Counted from the first letter of the stretch, positions 6,976 to 17,912 are shown. The stretch: 64,000 bases of DNA from Eutreptiella sp. 'Long Island Sound 2002' (GCA_964036045.1 OZ038379.1:116711604-116775603); one strand, 5' to 3'. A program made the numbers and translations. Notes: a model not told the origin generated them from the letters alone.

Positions 6976-9652
6976 CCCCGGTCAGCAGCAGGCGGTCCGC
7001 GTCGAACACGACCTCTGCACCCTCACGGTGCAACGCCACCAGGAGCGCATGGGACCCCAGCGCCTGGGGTGTGAGGGGCCGCCTGGCCTGCTCGCGACGC
7101 CAAGCGTCAGCCCCACCTCGCCACAAGGCCACGTACAGGCCTTCGTCCCGCCGCACGTCCTCCAGCCCTGCCTCGCCCAGCAGGCGCCCCACGGATAGGC
7201 GCACCGACAGGGGGATGCCTTCCTGGGGCTCGGCCGCCCGGACATCACCGGGGTGGTGACCCAGGACCGCCGCATCCCCCAGTTGGACACAGCGGACCTG
7301 GCCGTTGTCCGGGGACGCTGCCGCCAGGGGCATCTCCCGGGCGACCTGCCCTGGGCGCTGGAGCTCATAGCGCTCCATGGCGTCCGCCAGCATCCCTGCC
7401 TCCCGCTGCCCCGTGCTCGTGAGGCGGTGCCTGTGGGCCCCCTCGGCCGCATGGTACCTGCAGTGCCGCCGCTCACAGCTCCCCAGGGGAGGGGTCGGCA
7501 CCGCAATGGGCATGGGCCGCAGCGGCTCGTTGGCCGGGTCCTCGTCCATGCCGGCGTAGACGTCGGGCCCGGCGTCGTCCTCAAACATGAGGGTCAGTGC
7601 CGACTCGCCTGGCCCGTATGCCTCCTCGTCCCCCTCGCACTCCTCCTCCTGCTCCCCCTCCACCCCTTCTCCATCCGCGTCCACCGCCGGCGGCGTGTCC
7701 GGCCGCGGCGGGAAGGGCGCCAGAGGTCGCTCGTCAGCGCCTCCGCCCCTTGCCGCCTCCGCCGCGTCCAGCCGTGCCCGCAGGTTGGGGGGCAGCCGGG
7801 CCCAGCTCGTGCCCGCATGGAGATCCATGCGGTACGCCAGCCCCGCCGGACACGGCTCACCGGGTGCCACCTGGCGCCACTCCCGCCACCCCCGCATCCA
7901 GTCCTCCACTCCTTCCCCCGTGGCACGTCCCCCACTGGGCTCCACAACCCCGCCGCCCTCCGCCAGCGTGTGCGCCTTCGGCACACCCCGCCCCGCGTCC
8001 TGTCCCCCCGAAGAAACCGCCTCCGTCGGCGTCTCCTTGGCCCCTTCCGTCCTCGGGGCGACAGCCGCGAGCGCCTGCGCTATCAGCTCGCCGGCGTCAG
8101 CCCCTTCCGGCGCGGCTCCCCCACTCCTCACGGCTGTCCGCCGGTACTCCTCCAGGGCCTGCGCGAGCAGCTCGCTGATGTATCGCGGGCCAGCCATCGC
8201 CGCCTCCTGCGCTGCATCCCCCGCTCGTTCCCCCGCCGTAGTCCTCCCCATGGGGGCCGCGCCCTGCATCCCATGCGTCGGGGGCAGACCCCCACCCGGC
8301 ACCACTGGCTCAGGGTCCGTCGGCACCACGGGCGGGGCTTTGCGCGGCACGGCTGGGTCCGGCATCTGGACCGTCCGCGGTGGTGACCCCGCCGCGGGAA
8401 ACTCCGGCTGGGGCACCGCCAGGGGTGGCGCAGCCGCAGGTGCCCCCATTCTCCTCACCTCGCCCGGGGGCACGCCACGTGCCTCCCCTTGCGACACCCC
8501 TTGCTGTTGGGCGCCCTGCCCCGGCCCAGGTGCCGGTACCGGTACCTGCACCGGCATTGTGTGCTGATGCACCGGCCGTGAGTGCTGCTGGGGCAGGGGA
8601 TGAGGGTACTCCACATGCTGGTGCGGACGATGATGGTGATGGTGATGGTGAAGGTAGACTGGGTGCTGTGGCACAGCCCCTTGCGACACCCCCTGCTGCT
8701 GGGCGCTCCGCCCCGGCTCAGGCACCGGTACCGGTTCCGGCACCGGCATTGTGTGCTGAGGCGGCCGTGAGTGCTGCTGGGGCAGGGGATGCGGGTGCTC
8801 CACTTGCTTGTGCGGAAGGTGATGGTGACGGTGATGGTGAAAGTGGACGGGGTGCTGTGGCACAGCCCCTTGCGACACCCCCCGCTGCTGGGTGCTCCGC
8901 CCCGGCTCAGGCACCGGTACCGGTTCCGGCACCGGCACTGTGTGCTGAGGCGGTCGTGGGTGCTGCTGGGGCAGGGGATGCGGGCACTCCACGTGCTGGC
9001 GCGGACGGTGATGGTGATGGTGTTGGTGTAGGTGGACGGGGTGCTGTGGCACAGCCGCCAGCTGGTGGTGATGGTGAAGATGGACGGGGGGCTGCGGCAC
9101 AGCTGTCGGGTGTACGTGTTGGTGTGGGAAGTGATGCTGCATCATGGGGAACCCGACGGGGTGATGAAGTAGGTGATGGAGATGGAGTTGGTGGTGGTGG
9201 TGAGCCCCAAAGGGCGGGATGGGCATGGGCCCGAGGCCTGGGGGCGGCGGCATCGGAAACGCACCCGGCGCCGCATACCCCGGCTGCCCCGCCGACCCCA
9301 CAGGGGGCCGCCCGCGCTGCGCGTCCTCGAGCTGCCCGACATCTTGTAGACATCGGAGTAGTCGGTTGAGCAGGTGCACCCCGAACGGCACCGTGCCCGC
9401 TGCGAACCGCGCCTGAACGTCGGGCGCGTTGTACGGGTGGGGATCGCGGGCCAACATCTGCCGCAAGCAGACGTCGACGAAGTGGTCCCACCCGTTGTCC
9501 CTGGCCGGACGGTCCGCGTCCACGCGCGCCTGGAACGCCGCATACGTGTGCGGCCCGTGTCTGACGAGATCAGACATTGTGTCTACCAGGCGCCGGGCAC
9601 GTCGCCGGAAGGCTGGCAACTCCGCGGGATTGGCGGGGACAGATAGCGACAT
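6830..9652 (-). CDS. LINE ORF1-like protein with His/Pro-rich tandem repeats
   Basis: 940 residues. Residues 1-110 form a globular-looking, unrecognised region (AAFQARVDADRPARDNGWDH, FGVHLLNRLLRCLQDV). Residues ~115-195 are Pro/His-rich. Residues ~195-385 hold three 63-residue repeats rich in His (HHHHHHH runs) and Pro/Gln (PVPEPVPVPEPG). Residues ~390-690 are Pro/Ala/Gly-rich and low complexity with an acidic stretch (GVEGEQEEECEGDEEAYG). The last ~230 residues look folded again (RLSVGRLLGEAGLEDVRRDE, LLVALHREGAEVVFDADRLL). It is the first coding segment of the element and fits the position of an RNA-binding ORF1, but no known ORF1 domain is recognised. The ORF ends at a G7 run directly followed by TGA, beyond which another frame carries on. 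The ATG at 9652 is the first in frame. Confidence 0.65.
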   Translation of the reverse strand: MSLSVPANPAELPAFRRRARRLVDTMSDLVRHGPHTYAAFQARVDADRPARDNGWDHFVDVCLRQMLARDPHPYNAPDVQARFAAGTVPFGVHLLNRLLRCLQDVGQLEDAQRGRPPVGSAGQPGYAAPGAFPMPPPPGLGPMPIPPFGAHHHHQLHLHHLLHHPVGFPMMQHHFPHQHVHPTAVPQPPVHLHHHHQLAAVPQHPVHLHQHHHHHRPRQHVECPHPLPQQHPRPPQHTVPVPEPVPVPEPGRSTQQRGVSQGAVPQHPVHFHHHRHHHLPHKQVEHPHPLPQQHSRPPQHTMPVPEPVPVPEPGRSAQQQGVSQGAVPQHPVYLHHHHHHHRPHQHVEYPHPLPQQHSRPVHQHTMPVQVPVPAPGPGQGAQQQGVSQGEARGVPPGEVRRMGAPAAAPPLAVPQPEFPAAGSPPRTVQMPDPAVPRKAPPVVPTDPEPVVPGGGLPPTHGMQGAAPMGRTTAGERAGDAAQEAAMAGPRYISELLAQALEEYRRTAVRSGGAAPEGADAGELIAQALAAVAPRTEGAKETPTEAVSSGGQDAGRGVPKAHTLAEGGGVVEPSGGRATGEGVEDWMRGWREWRQVAPGEPCPAGLAYRMDLHAGTSWARLPPNLRARLDAAEAARGGGADERPLAPFPPRPDTPPAVDADGEGVEGEQEEECEGDEEAYGPGESALTLMFEDDAGPDVYAGMDEDPANEPLRPMPIAVPTPPLGSCERRHCRYHAAEGAHRHRLTSTGQREAGMLADAMERYELQRPGQVAREMPLAAASPDNGQVRCVQLGDAAVLGHHPGDVRAAEPQEGIPLSVRLSVGRLLGEAGLEDVRRDEGLYVALWRGGADAWRREQARRPLTPQALGSHALLVALHREGAEVVFDADRLLLTGDGAVLVPTTSSYRLESRGGDLKLLVVVGTRLDGSAAPKGSEHAIPVGG
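8560..9066 (-). repeat. In-frame ~189-bp (63-codon) tandem repeat, about three units
   Basis: The stretch gagtgctgctggggcagggg recurs near 8580, 8770 and 8960 (the last with one change), about 189-190 nt apart, with the intervening sequence also similar. Because the period is a multiple of three, the minus-strand frame stays open and yields His/Pro-rich protein repeats. Copies differ by scattered substitutions, so the expansion is not brand new. Confidence 0.85.
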
Positions 9653-10620
9653 TTAGCTAACGAAGGCTGTGTGAGCTAAGGACACGGGAGAACGGGTGGA
9701 CTCTGTGGCCCGTCCCGCCCGCCGCTGGCTTATTGTTGCACGACGCTTCGCACGACACAGTTGCGCACCCCTCTTGCGCGCCCTCTTCCCTGCCGTGTTC
9801 CTTTGCCCCCGGTTGTGCCCGTTAGGTGTGCCCCTTGGCCCAGCCCGGTTGCTGGCGGGCTTGTTGCCAGGCAGGGTTGGGGGGGGCGCCCGACGCTGGC
9901 TCCGGTCCCTCTCTCCGGGTGTTTCCCCACGGGGGGGCCGATGCATGCACTCCCCGTCAGGGTGTAATTCTGTTGTATGGGCCGTCCATTTGTACCCGCT
10001 CAGTACAAATGGACCTGCGTCGTATCCAGGTACGTCGGCCCTTCCCCACACCGGGGTCGGGTACACTGTGGGTCTCTGGGGAGTCCTTGCGGGATAGGCA
10101 CCTCTCTTGCCTACCCCGATGGACGGTGTGCCCTACCTGCAGCCCCTCACAGGACACGAACCGCAGTACGTGCCGTGGGGAGTGCTCTTGGTCAGGCCCA
10201 TTGGCCACCCCCCCAGGCCGGTGCCACCTCGGGCCGCTGGCCAACGGTCCCGGGCGTAACCCACCTTATTGCCTGCGCTCAGGTGGGGCCGATACGGTCA
10301 CCGGGGGGGGCCCCAAACCCCAGAGGTCGGGTACCTCACCAGCGTCTTTCGCGGGCTCTTGTCACCCCGGCTCCCCCCCGTCCGTTGCGGCGTTGGTCCC
10401 TGCCTCTTGCTTTCGTCCCCAGGGGCGTCCCCCTGTCCCGCGCCCCTTGCCGTGCCCCCTGGCCCCCGCCATGTCCCGTCTGCCCCTGCTGTCTGCCCCT
10501 GCTCTGGCGTGTTGGTGTTCTTTGTTGTTTGTTTGTTATTTTTTTTTTTTCTGTCCCCTGCCCCCCCCCATGTCCCCTCGCTGTCTCCTCGCTGTCCTCG
10601 CCCTTCCCGTGGGTGGGTGG
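9653..10620. other. Region upstream of the LINE ORFs, no gene recognised
   Basis: No convincing coding exon or RNA gene. The sequence is GC-rich with short G and C runs and one perfect hairpin at 9984-10014. It may contain the LINE 5' UTR and promoter (element reads leftward from here), but the element boundary cannot be placed. T10 and C/G runs occur near 10540-10640. Confidence 0.5.
9984..10014. other. Perfect 12-bp inverted repeat with 7-nt loop
   Basis: GTCCATTTGTAC at 9984-9995 is followed by CCGCTCA and then GTACAAATGGAC at 10003-10014, an exact reverse complement. It lies ~330 nt upstream of the first LINE ORF start, so in the LINE RNA it could be a 5' UTR stem-loop. It is AT-richer than its surroundings. 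Function is not known. Confidence 0.8.
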
Positions 10621-11770
10621 AGGAGTAGGGGGGGGGGGGGCGTCCTTGCTGACCGCCCTATTGCGCAAGCACGTCGTAAGCACGGCGCAGGCACGAGGCG
10701 CGGCACTTGTCGCTCCCCGGGGGGGGGGGGGGGGCTTGCTGTGTGGCTCCCGCCGTCACCCTACCCTTCTTGCGGTTGCACCCCCGGTGGTCCCCCCGTT
10801 GGGGCCTGCACGGCGCGTGCTCCCTTTGGGCACGGTCGTGTGGTTCGTCCCGCCCTCTCGTTCCTCTGCCTCCCCACCCTGCCGCGGCGTCCTCGGGGGG
10901 GGGGGTCCGCTTCCCCCTACCGTCTTCCCCCATGTCCCCTCGCCTTCCCCCCGCTGCCCTCGCCCCTTTCCTTGGTGGGTGTGGGAGTTGGGGGTGGGGA
11001 GGGGGGGGCGCCCTCGCTGCCCTTCCTCCGGCGTAAGCACGTCGCAGGCACGGCACTGGCACGTGGCGCGGCACTTGTCCTTCTGCTCGGGAGTGGGGCA
11101 CACCGCGTGGCCCCCGTCTTCGCCCTTCCCACTCTGCGTTCGCTCCCCCGGTGCCCCCCCCGCCGGGGCCTGCACGGCGCTTGCTTCCCTTGGACACGGT
11201 CGTGTGGTCCGTCCCGCACCCTCACCCCGCCGCCCCCCCTTCTTGCCGCTTGGTCCTCGGGAGGGGGGGCCGCTGTCCGCCCCTCCCTTCCTGCATCCCC
11301 CACCCTTGGGGGGGCGGAGGCGCGTGAGGGGGGGGGGGCCTTGTCGTTTTCCCTTCGTTGCTCTCATGTCACAGGCACGAGGTGCGGCATCCGTCCCTCT
11401 GCAGGGGGGGGGGGTTTGCCTCGTGGCTCCCGTTGTCGCCCTTTCTACCCTACGCCCGCCCTCCCGGTGGTCCCCCCGCCGGGGCTTGCACGGCGCGTGC
11501 TCTCTTCGGGCACGGTCGTGTGGTTCGTCCCGCTACCGCCGCCTCCCCACCCTGCCGCGTTGCCCTCGGGGGGGGGGGGGGGGGGGTCGCTTGCCGCCTC
11601 CCCCCTACCCGCACTCCCTGCCCTCGGGGGGGCGGGGATGGGTGGGGGGGGGAGGTGCGCCCTTTTCGTCTCCCCTCCATTGCACGCACGTCGCAGGCAA
11701 GACGTAGGCACGACACAGTCACGGGGTGAGGCACTTGGCTGCTGCGCGGGGGGGGGGGGGGGTTCCGTTT
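10620..11770. repeat. Tandem array A, ~325-370-bp units, plus orientation
   Basis: The marker GTCGCAGGCACGGC and relatives recur near 10670, 11038, 11364 and 11687, each followed by a G run of 9-16 nt and then by a block containing GGTGGTCCCCCC, GGGGCCTGCACGGCGCGTGC and CACGGTCGTGTGGT. Units have diverged. Long open frames across it change meaning in every frame and are not taken as genes. The same family occurs in reverse at 15.8-16.8 kb. Confidence 0.8.
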
Positions 11771-12092
11771 GGGCCTTCCCGCCCTGCTCCATGGTTTAGG
11801 CCCCGCATTCCAGGATAACCAGCCGCTATTGCCCCTCGGCGGTAGTCGCCACGTCTCCGCATGGTTCTCAGTGTCCCGTGCCTGCTCCCTCCTGTGCCCA
11901 TACTTACCGGAGGAGGTACGTACCCGGGTGGAAACGGAGGATGAGGAAGTGCGGGCAGCGGGGAGGACTTACCGTACGCCTCGAAGGCTTCTTGCGCCAT
12001 CCGCCGCCCTGGTCGAGGGGAGGGCCCCTGTTTCGGCACCCAACAGCCCGGGGGGGGGCCGACCGCCCATCCTCTCCCTTGTGCCTGTGTAT

Positions 12093-12145
12093 CCACTTCC
12101 GAGCGGCCTGATACCGGTGCCGTGGTATCAGTCCGCTGGAAGTGG
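12093..12145. other. Long imperfect hairpin, about 21 paired bases
   Basis: The arms pair as CCACTTCC / GGAAGTGG, AGCGG / CCGCT and CTGATACC / GGTATCAG, with one bulged G and one mismatch between blocks and an 8-nt loop (GGTGCCGT). It is much longer than chance palindromes nearby. It could be a small-RNA-like hairpin or the core of a foldback repeat; nothing in the flanks decides this. Confidence 0.75.
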
Positions 12146-12314
12146 CGGCTACAAAGCGGCCGGGCGCTCTCGTCCCCCGGGCCTCTGCCACCCCCGAGCG
12201 CGATGGAGGCCCCTGAGGTCCTATGGCAGAGACGCGGGGAGACGGACGGGGGATTCATTTGTGGCATCCCCTGGCCACCTAGTTAATCGGTTCAGCACAT
12301 TCTACGCCGCACGG

Positions 12315-12492
12315 GGCCCACCGGTTGGCGCCGCTGGTGCCCGTCCCCTCTGCGTCACACTTACTGCAACAGGCGCAGGGGGTCCAGTGGATGGCGCCAC
12401 TGGCGCGTGTCCCCTCTGTGCCACTGGTTGGGTCATAGCACGGGAGGCCCTACGGATGGCGCCGCAGGTGCCCGTCCCCCCGTGTTGCTTCC
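12315..12492. repeat. Three diverged copies of a ~68-bp block
   Basis: TGGCGCCGCTGGTGCCCGTC near 12326 recurs as a related GATGGCGCCACTGGCGCGTG near 12390 and GATGGCGCCGCAGGTGCCCG near 12456. Each is followed by a C-rich CCTCTG-like end. Confidence 0.7.
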
Positions 12493-12599
12493 TGCCTCCT
12501 GCTCCAAGCTTGACGGACGTGACATGACGCATGATTGAGGTCAGAGTTGGTTTCAGGAAGCGCACGGCGCACGGCACGACGTTTGGCATCCCGTACCCT

Positions 12600-14585
12600 G
12601 CTCCCGCTGCTCCCTCCCTCGCCCTCTGTGCCCGCCTAATGCTGAGCATGCCCCTGTCTCCCTCGTTGCTCCCTCTCTCTGCTCTGGCTAGCACGGGGCG
12701 AAGCAATTCGCGAGGCAACCCTCCCTCCTTGCTGCCCCCCTCCACTCCCGTTCTCTGGCCTAGCCCTGCCCCTCGTGTGTTCGTTCCCCCTCGTCCTCCC
12801 TCGCCCACTTTCCCAGGCCCCTGGGTCCTTGGCCCTCTGTCTCCTTGTCCCCGTCCTCGCCGTACCCTCCCTGCTTACACACCGCGGAGCAATACACGGC
12901 ACCTCACCCTTTCCCTCTTCACCTTGCCTCCCCCTGGCGCCCTGGCCTCTAGGCTTGTGGCACGCATGCCGCACCGCACCCTCCTGCGGCCTCTGTCTCT
13001 CTTTGTCCCCTGCCCTGTTACCCCTCTACCTTTTGCTGGTCACTGTGTAGGCAGATCGCACGCATGTTGCAGGCACGCACCTGGCTCTCGTTGTACGTCT
13101 CTACGCAGGACACTGCACCCATGGGGGTGGACCGCTTTGCGGCAGCGCGCCGCGGCGCCCCGCCTTGCCCAGTGCCCCCGCGCACTGCGGGCGGCTCACT
13201 CGGTTGTGGGGCACCTTTGTGCTTCCGCCCCACGCTCGCTCCTTCATGCCGCCGTGGCACGCCCTCTTCCCTGCCCTGCCTTCTCTGCCCTCTGCCCTCC
13301 GGCCAGCGCGCGTTCAATGTGGGGCAATTCGCATTGCAGCGGTCCCTCTTTGCTCCCTCTCTCTGCCCGCGCCCCTTGGCCCTGTCCTGCCCCCTGTCTG
13401 CTCGCCCTCCCTCGTCCTCATGTGCCCCCCTTCCCAGGTCCCTTGGTCCCTGGCTCTCGGTGTCTCTGTCCCCGTCCTCCCTTTACCCTCTCGGCATACA
13501 GTTCGCGGAGCAACACGCGAGGCACCCCTCCCACTCCCCCTTCACCTTGTCGCTCCCATGCGCCCTGGTTCCGTCCGCACCAGCCCGCACCCTGCGGCCC
13601 TCTTCTCCCGCCCTACCTCCCCCTCCCTCCCCTGCCCTTTTCCCTCTCTACACTTACATTTTTACACTACGCAGGACACTTTGTAGGCAAGTCGCAGGCA
13701 CGTCGCAGGCACGCACCCGGCCCCTCCCTCCCTGCCCTGCCCTTACCCCTCTCTTCTTTACGCTGAACACTTCGCAGGACACCGTGTAGGCATGTCGCAC
13801 GCACGTCGCAGGCACGCACCTGACCTTTGTTGTATAACTCCACGCTGGACACTGCACCCATGGGGGTGGACCGCCTTGCGGCAGCGCGCCGCGGTGCTCC
13901 GCCTTGTACAGTGCCCCCGCGCTCTGCGGGCGGCTCGCTCGGTTGTGGGGCACCTGTGTGCTTCCGCCCCACGCTCGCTCCTTCATGCCGCCGTGGCACG
14001 CCCTCTTCCCTGCCCTGCCTTCCCTGCCCCTCTGCCCTCCGGCGAGCGCGAGCACAATGCGGAGCAATTCGCGTGGCAGCGCCCCCTCTTTGCCCCCCCT
14101 CTCTGCCCTGGCCCCTTGGCCCTGTCCTGTTTTCTGTCTGCTTGCCCTCCCTTGTCCTCTCGTGCCCTCCTTCCCAGGTCCCTTGGTCCCTGGCCCTCGG
14201 TGTCTCTGTCCCCGTCCTCCCTTTACCCTCCCGGCATACACTTCACGGAGCAATACGCGAGGCACCCCTCCCACTCCCCCTTCACCTTGCCGCTCTCAGG
14301 CGCCCTGGTTCCGTCCGCACCACCTTTGCCGCTCTCAGGCGCCCTGGTTCCGTCCGCACCGGGCCCGCAGCCTGCGGCCCTCTACTCCCGCCCCTACCTC
14401 CCCCCTCCCCTCCCCTGCCCCTTTCCCTTTCTACTCTCCGCAGGACACTACGCAGGACACGTTGTAGGCAAATCGCACGCATGTCGCAGGCACGCAATCG
14501 GCCCTCCTCCCTGCCCTGCTCTTTCCCCTCTCTTCACTACGCAGTATACTTCGCAGGACACTGTGTTGGCATGGCGCACGCATGT
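12600..14585. repeat. Tandem array B, ~740-bp units (about 2.5 copies)
   Basis: The block GACACTGCACCCATGGGGGT occurs at ~13108 and ~13848, 740 bp apart, and the intervening CT-rich sequence is repeated closely (for example GCCGCCGTGGCACGCCCTCT near 13249 and 13987). A partial earlier unit is seen at 12600-13070. Each unit ends in GTAGGCA.GTCGCA-type sequence similar to the marker of array A, so the two arrays may be related. A local duplication of CGCTCTCAGGCGCCCTGGTT occurs near 14290 and 14332. No protein evidence. Confidence 0.8.
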
Positions 14586-14825
14586 CGCAGGCCGCACCTG
14601 GCCCCTATCGGCGGCGTCGTCGGGCCGGCTGGCCCCACGCTGTGACCCCCCGCCGCTGCCGCAGCCCCCGCAGGAGCCGCTGCCGCTGGCAGCCACTTCA
14701 TATGCCGCGGGGGGCGCGGCCTTGGTTGGCCCCGGCTGCCCCCCGGCCAGGGTTTCGCTGTACCCCGCGGCGCCTGGTCGCCGGGGGGGATCCATCACAA
14801 ATATCTGCAAGACATCGAAAAAAAA

Positions 14826-14827
14826 TA

Positions 14828-14866
<39 letters not shown>

Positions 14867-14872
14867 TATACA

Positions 14873-14968
<96 letters not shown>

Positions 14969-14972
14969 TAGT
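14826..14972. repeat. TA microsatellite with scattered CATATA interruptions
   Basis: About 145 nt of (TA)n with interruptions such as TACATATATA. It sits between array B and an inverted LHC exon fragment. Confidence 0.95.
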
Positions 14973-14984
14973 CATGTCATAGTC

Positions 14985-15450
14985 AAACACTTTCACCGAC
15001 AGGTGGTTCCTGCCTTGCTTGATCCCGTGGGTCCCAGGGCTGCTGAGGTGGCCCACAGCTTGACGGAGGACCCAGAGGACCGGGGATACCGGCCAACCAG
15101 GCTTTGGGGGCAGTGGCAACTGCAGAGCGTTAGCATTAGCAACGGCGACGAGCGCTGGCCCGTTTGTTCGCCGGGGGTAAGGGTCAAGGCCTGGCAGAGC
15201 TGCAGCACTGCAACAAGCAAGCACAACTCCTAGGGGTGCACCACTGCAGCAACCAAGAAACAAAGCAGCAAGCATGGGCACAAGACGAGATTGAAGATGG
15301 CGATGCTACCCCACGTGGCTGGCTCGAGGCTTTGGGGCCTGCAGCAAGCCCAGCGCTGCCCCAACCGTAGTCACCAGGGTACTCACCGGTCAAGTAGTCA
15401 GGGACGTAGCTATCCGCAGCGTTGGGGCCCAACCACCTCTTCCACCACAT
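14985..15450 (-). repeat. Inverted copy of the 17.35-17.81 kb segment (arm 1)
   Basis: Reverse-complement match to 17352-17812, including LHC exon end, following intron-like sequence and the segment with CACGGGATC and CCTGTCGG at the far end. Differences are few (for example TAC versus TGC in the PGDYGW codon), so the duplication is fairly recent. The two arms are ~1.9 kb apart around a TA microsatellite and array A'. Confidence 0.85.
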
Positions 15451-15507
15451 GTATGCACCACTTTGTGCCCTTGGCCGTACCTTAGAGCCGTGTGGTGGAG
15501 CCACCTA
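15318..15507 (-). pseudogene. LHC exon fragment, N-terminal stromal segment
   Basis: On the minus strand a good 3' splice site (CCCTCTCCCAACTCTAG) precedes an open segment reading GGAPPHGSK-like residues, then [20 protein letters not shown] and [20 protein letters not shown]. This matches the N-terminal region of chlorophyll a/b LHC proteins (WLGP...YLTGE.PGDYGWD.AGL.ADP), which comes before the first membrane helix. No helix-coding exon follows downstream on this strand within the window; array B and repeats lie there instead. It therefore looks like a displaced exon. The same sequence in plus orientation ends the exon at 16.8-17.5 kb. Confidence 0.7.
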
Positions 15508-15533
15508 GAGTTGGGAGAGGGGTGTAGCTTGGA

Positions 15534-16790
<1,257 letters not shown>

Positions 16791-16816
16791 ACTCTCTGTG
16801 CTTGACCCCCGGGCAG

Positions 16817-17480
16817 CTGCAGCCGTACACTACCATCGACAGTGGTGCCAGCAAAGGTGTGTGGTTCAAGGCTGGTCCCATGATCTTCGAGTCTTATGTC
16901 TGGATCTGCATGGGTGCCCCCGCGTTGGTGAGCGCCCAGTCCATCCTTGCCGAGGTGGCCAGCCAAGTTGTCATGATGGGTGCCATCGAGGCTCACCGTG
17001 TGAAGGGTGGTCCATTCGGTGGACGGGACCTTGATCTGGTGTACCCTAGTGGCAAGCAATTTGACCCTCTGGGTTTGGCCGACGACCCTGACACGGCTGC
17101 CGAACTGAAGGTGAAGGAGAACAAGAAGGGCCGATTGGCGATGCTCTCCTTGTTCGGCTGCTATGTGCAGGCTGCCGTCACTGGCCAGGGCCCTGTTGAG
17201 CACTGGGCCTCCCACAATGCTGATCCGTTCGCGGTGAACGGGTTGACCCTTGAGATTATTGGCCAGTACACGCCGTCTGTGGCCATGTTCACAGATGCTT
17301 GGGAGCAGAAGGAGCCCCAGGTGGATTTGTCGGACTGGGGTGGTGCTCACCGCAAGAGGTGGTTGGGCCCCAACGCTGCGGACAGCTACGTCCCTGACTA
17401 CTTGACCGGTGAGTACCCTGGTGACTGCGGTTGGGGCAGCGCTGGGCTTGCTGCAGGCCCCAAAGCCTTCGAGCCAGCAC
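16817..17480 (+). CDS. Chlorophyll a/b light-harvesting protein exon, polyprotein-like junction (partial)
   Basis: Preceded by a splice-acceptor-like CTTGACCCCCGGGCAG and ending at a possible GT donor (17481). It encodes [32 protein letters not shown] with IEAHR (helix C), [35 protein letters not shown] (helix A), [14 protein letters not shown], and then, after a ~25-residue linker, [20 protein letters not shown] and [19 protein letters not shown]. The first part is the C-terminal two thirds of an LHC; the second is the N-terminal part of another LHC, so the exon joins two LHC units as in polyprotein LHC genes. The product would bind chlorophyll in the thylakoid. Odd points: helix A reads ENKKGR where ExxNGR is usual, replacing a chlorophyll-ligand Asn by Lys, and PGDC replaces PGDY. 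No exon for helix B is found nearby. Likely a gene fragment. Confidence 0.75.
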
Positions 17481-17812
17481 GTGGGTAGCATCGCCATCTT
17501 CAATCTCGTCTTGTGCTCATGCTTGCTGCTTTGTTTCTTGGTTGCTGCAGTGCTGCACCCCTAGGAGTTGTGCTTGCTTGTTGCAGTGCTGCAGCTCTGC
17601 CATGCCTTGACCCTTACCCCCGGCGAACAAACGGCCAGCGCTCGTCGCCGTTGCTAATGCTAACGCTCTGCAGCTGCCACTGCCCCCAAAGCCTGGTTGG
17701 CCGGTATCCGCGGTCCTCTGGGTCCTCCGTCAAGCTGTGGGCCACCTCAGGCAGCCCTGGGACCCACGGGATCGAGCAAGGCAGGAACCACCTGTCGGTG
17801 CGAGATGCCCGG
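17352..17812 (+). repeat. Arm 2 of the inverted duplication around the LHC exons
   Basis: Reverse complement of 14985-15450 with only scattered differences. The match starts inside the LHC exon at AAGAGGTGGTTGGGCCCC and runs ~330 nt past it. A further short match joins 18502-18540 to the acceptor and exon start at ~15480-15525. Confidence 0.85.
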
Positions 17813-17828
17813 TAACACCAATAGACGG

Positions 17829-17844
17829 CATATATATATATATG

Positions 17845-17887
<43 letters not shown>

Positions 17888-17912
17888 CTGTGGGGGGGGG
17901 GGGGGGGGGCAA
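17829..17912. repeat. (TA)n/(TG)n microsatellite followed by a long G run
   Basis: TA repeats pass into ~14 TG units and then, after TTTTCCTG, a run of about 18 G. Confidence 0.95.

Larger units (their letters stand above)
1..9652 (-). mobile_element. LINE-type (APE-class) non-LTR retrotransposon, 3' part off the left edge
   Basis: Seen: five consecutive minus-strand coding segments with no other gene between them. In transcript order they carry a His/Pro-rich ORF1-like part, a CCCH zinc finger, a JAMM-like motif, a Ulp1-like protease motif, an APE endonuclease and a reverse transcriptase that runs off position 1. Three of the segments share one reading frame and are separated only by TAG codons; the others overlap with a frame change. 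Known: APE plus RT defines LINE-type retrotransposons, which copy by target-primed reverse transcription. Green algal elements of the Dualen/RandI group also carry a cysteine protease. Inferred: one element, at least 9.6 kb, now damaged or recoded. The 3' end, any RNase H or second endonuclease, the 3' tail and target-site duplication lie outside the window. The 5' end is not defined. Confidence 0.88.
11771..12600. other. GC-rich spacer, no gene recognised
   Basis: Contains an imperfect hairpin (12093-12145) and three diverged copies of a ~68-bp block (12315-12492). The end (12535-12590) is present in reverse complement at ~15795-15855. No exon, tRNA or conserved protein segment was recognised. 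Confidence 0.5.

Noticed and set aside
1-9652. LTR retrotransposon or virus-like gag-pol
   Set aside because: APE endonuclease next to RT, no integrase, aspartic protease or LTRs; LINE architecture fits better.
9826-11799. Long plus-strand frames (657 and 576 codons) in array A
   Set aside because: Pro/Gly/Arg-rich translations of a GC-rich tandem array, open in several frames at once, with no conserved domain.
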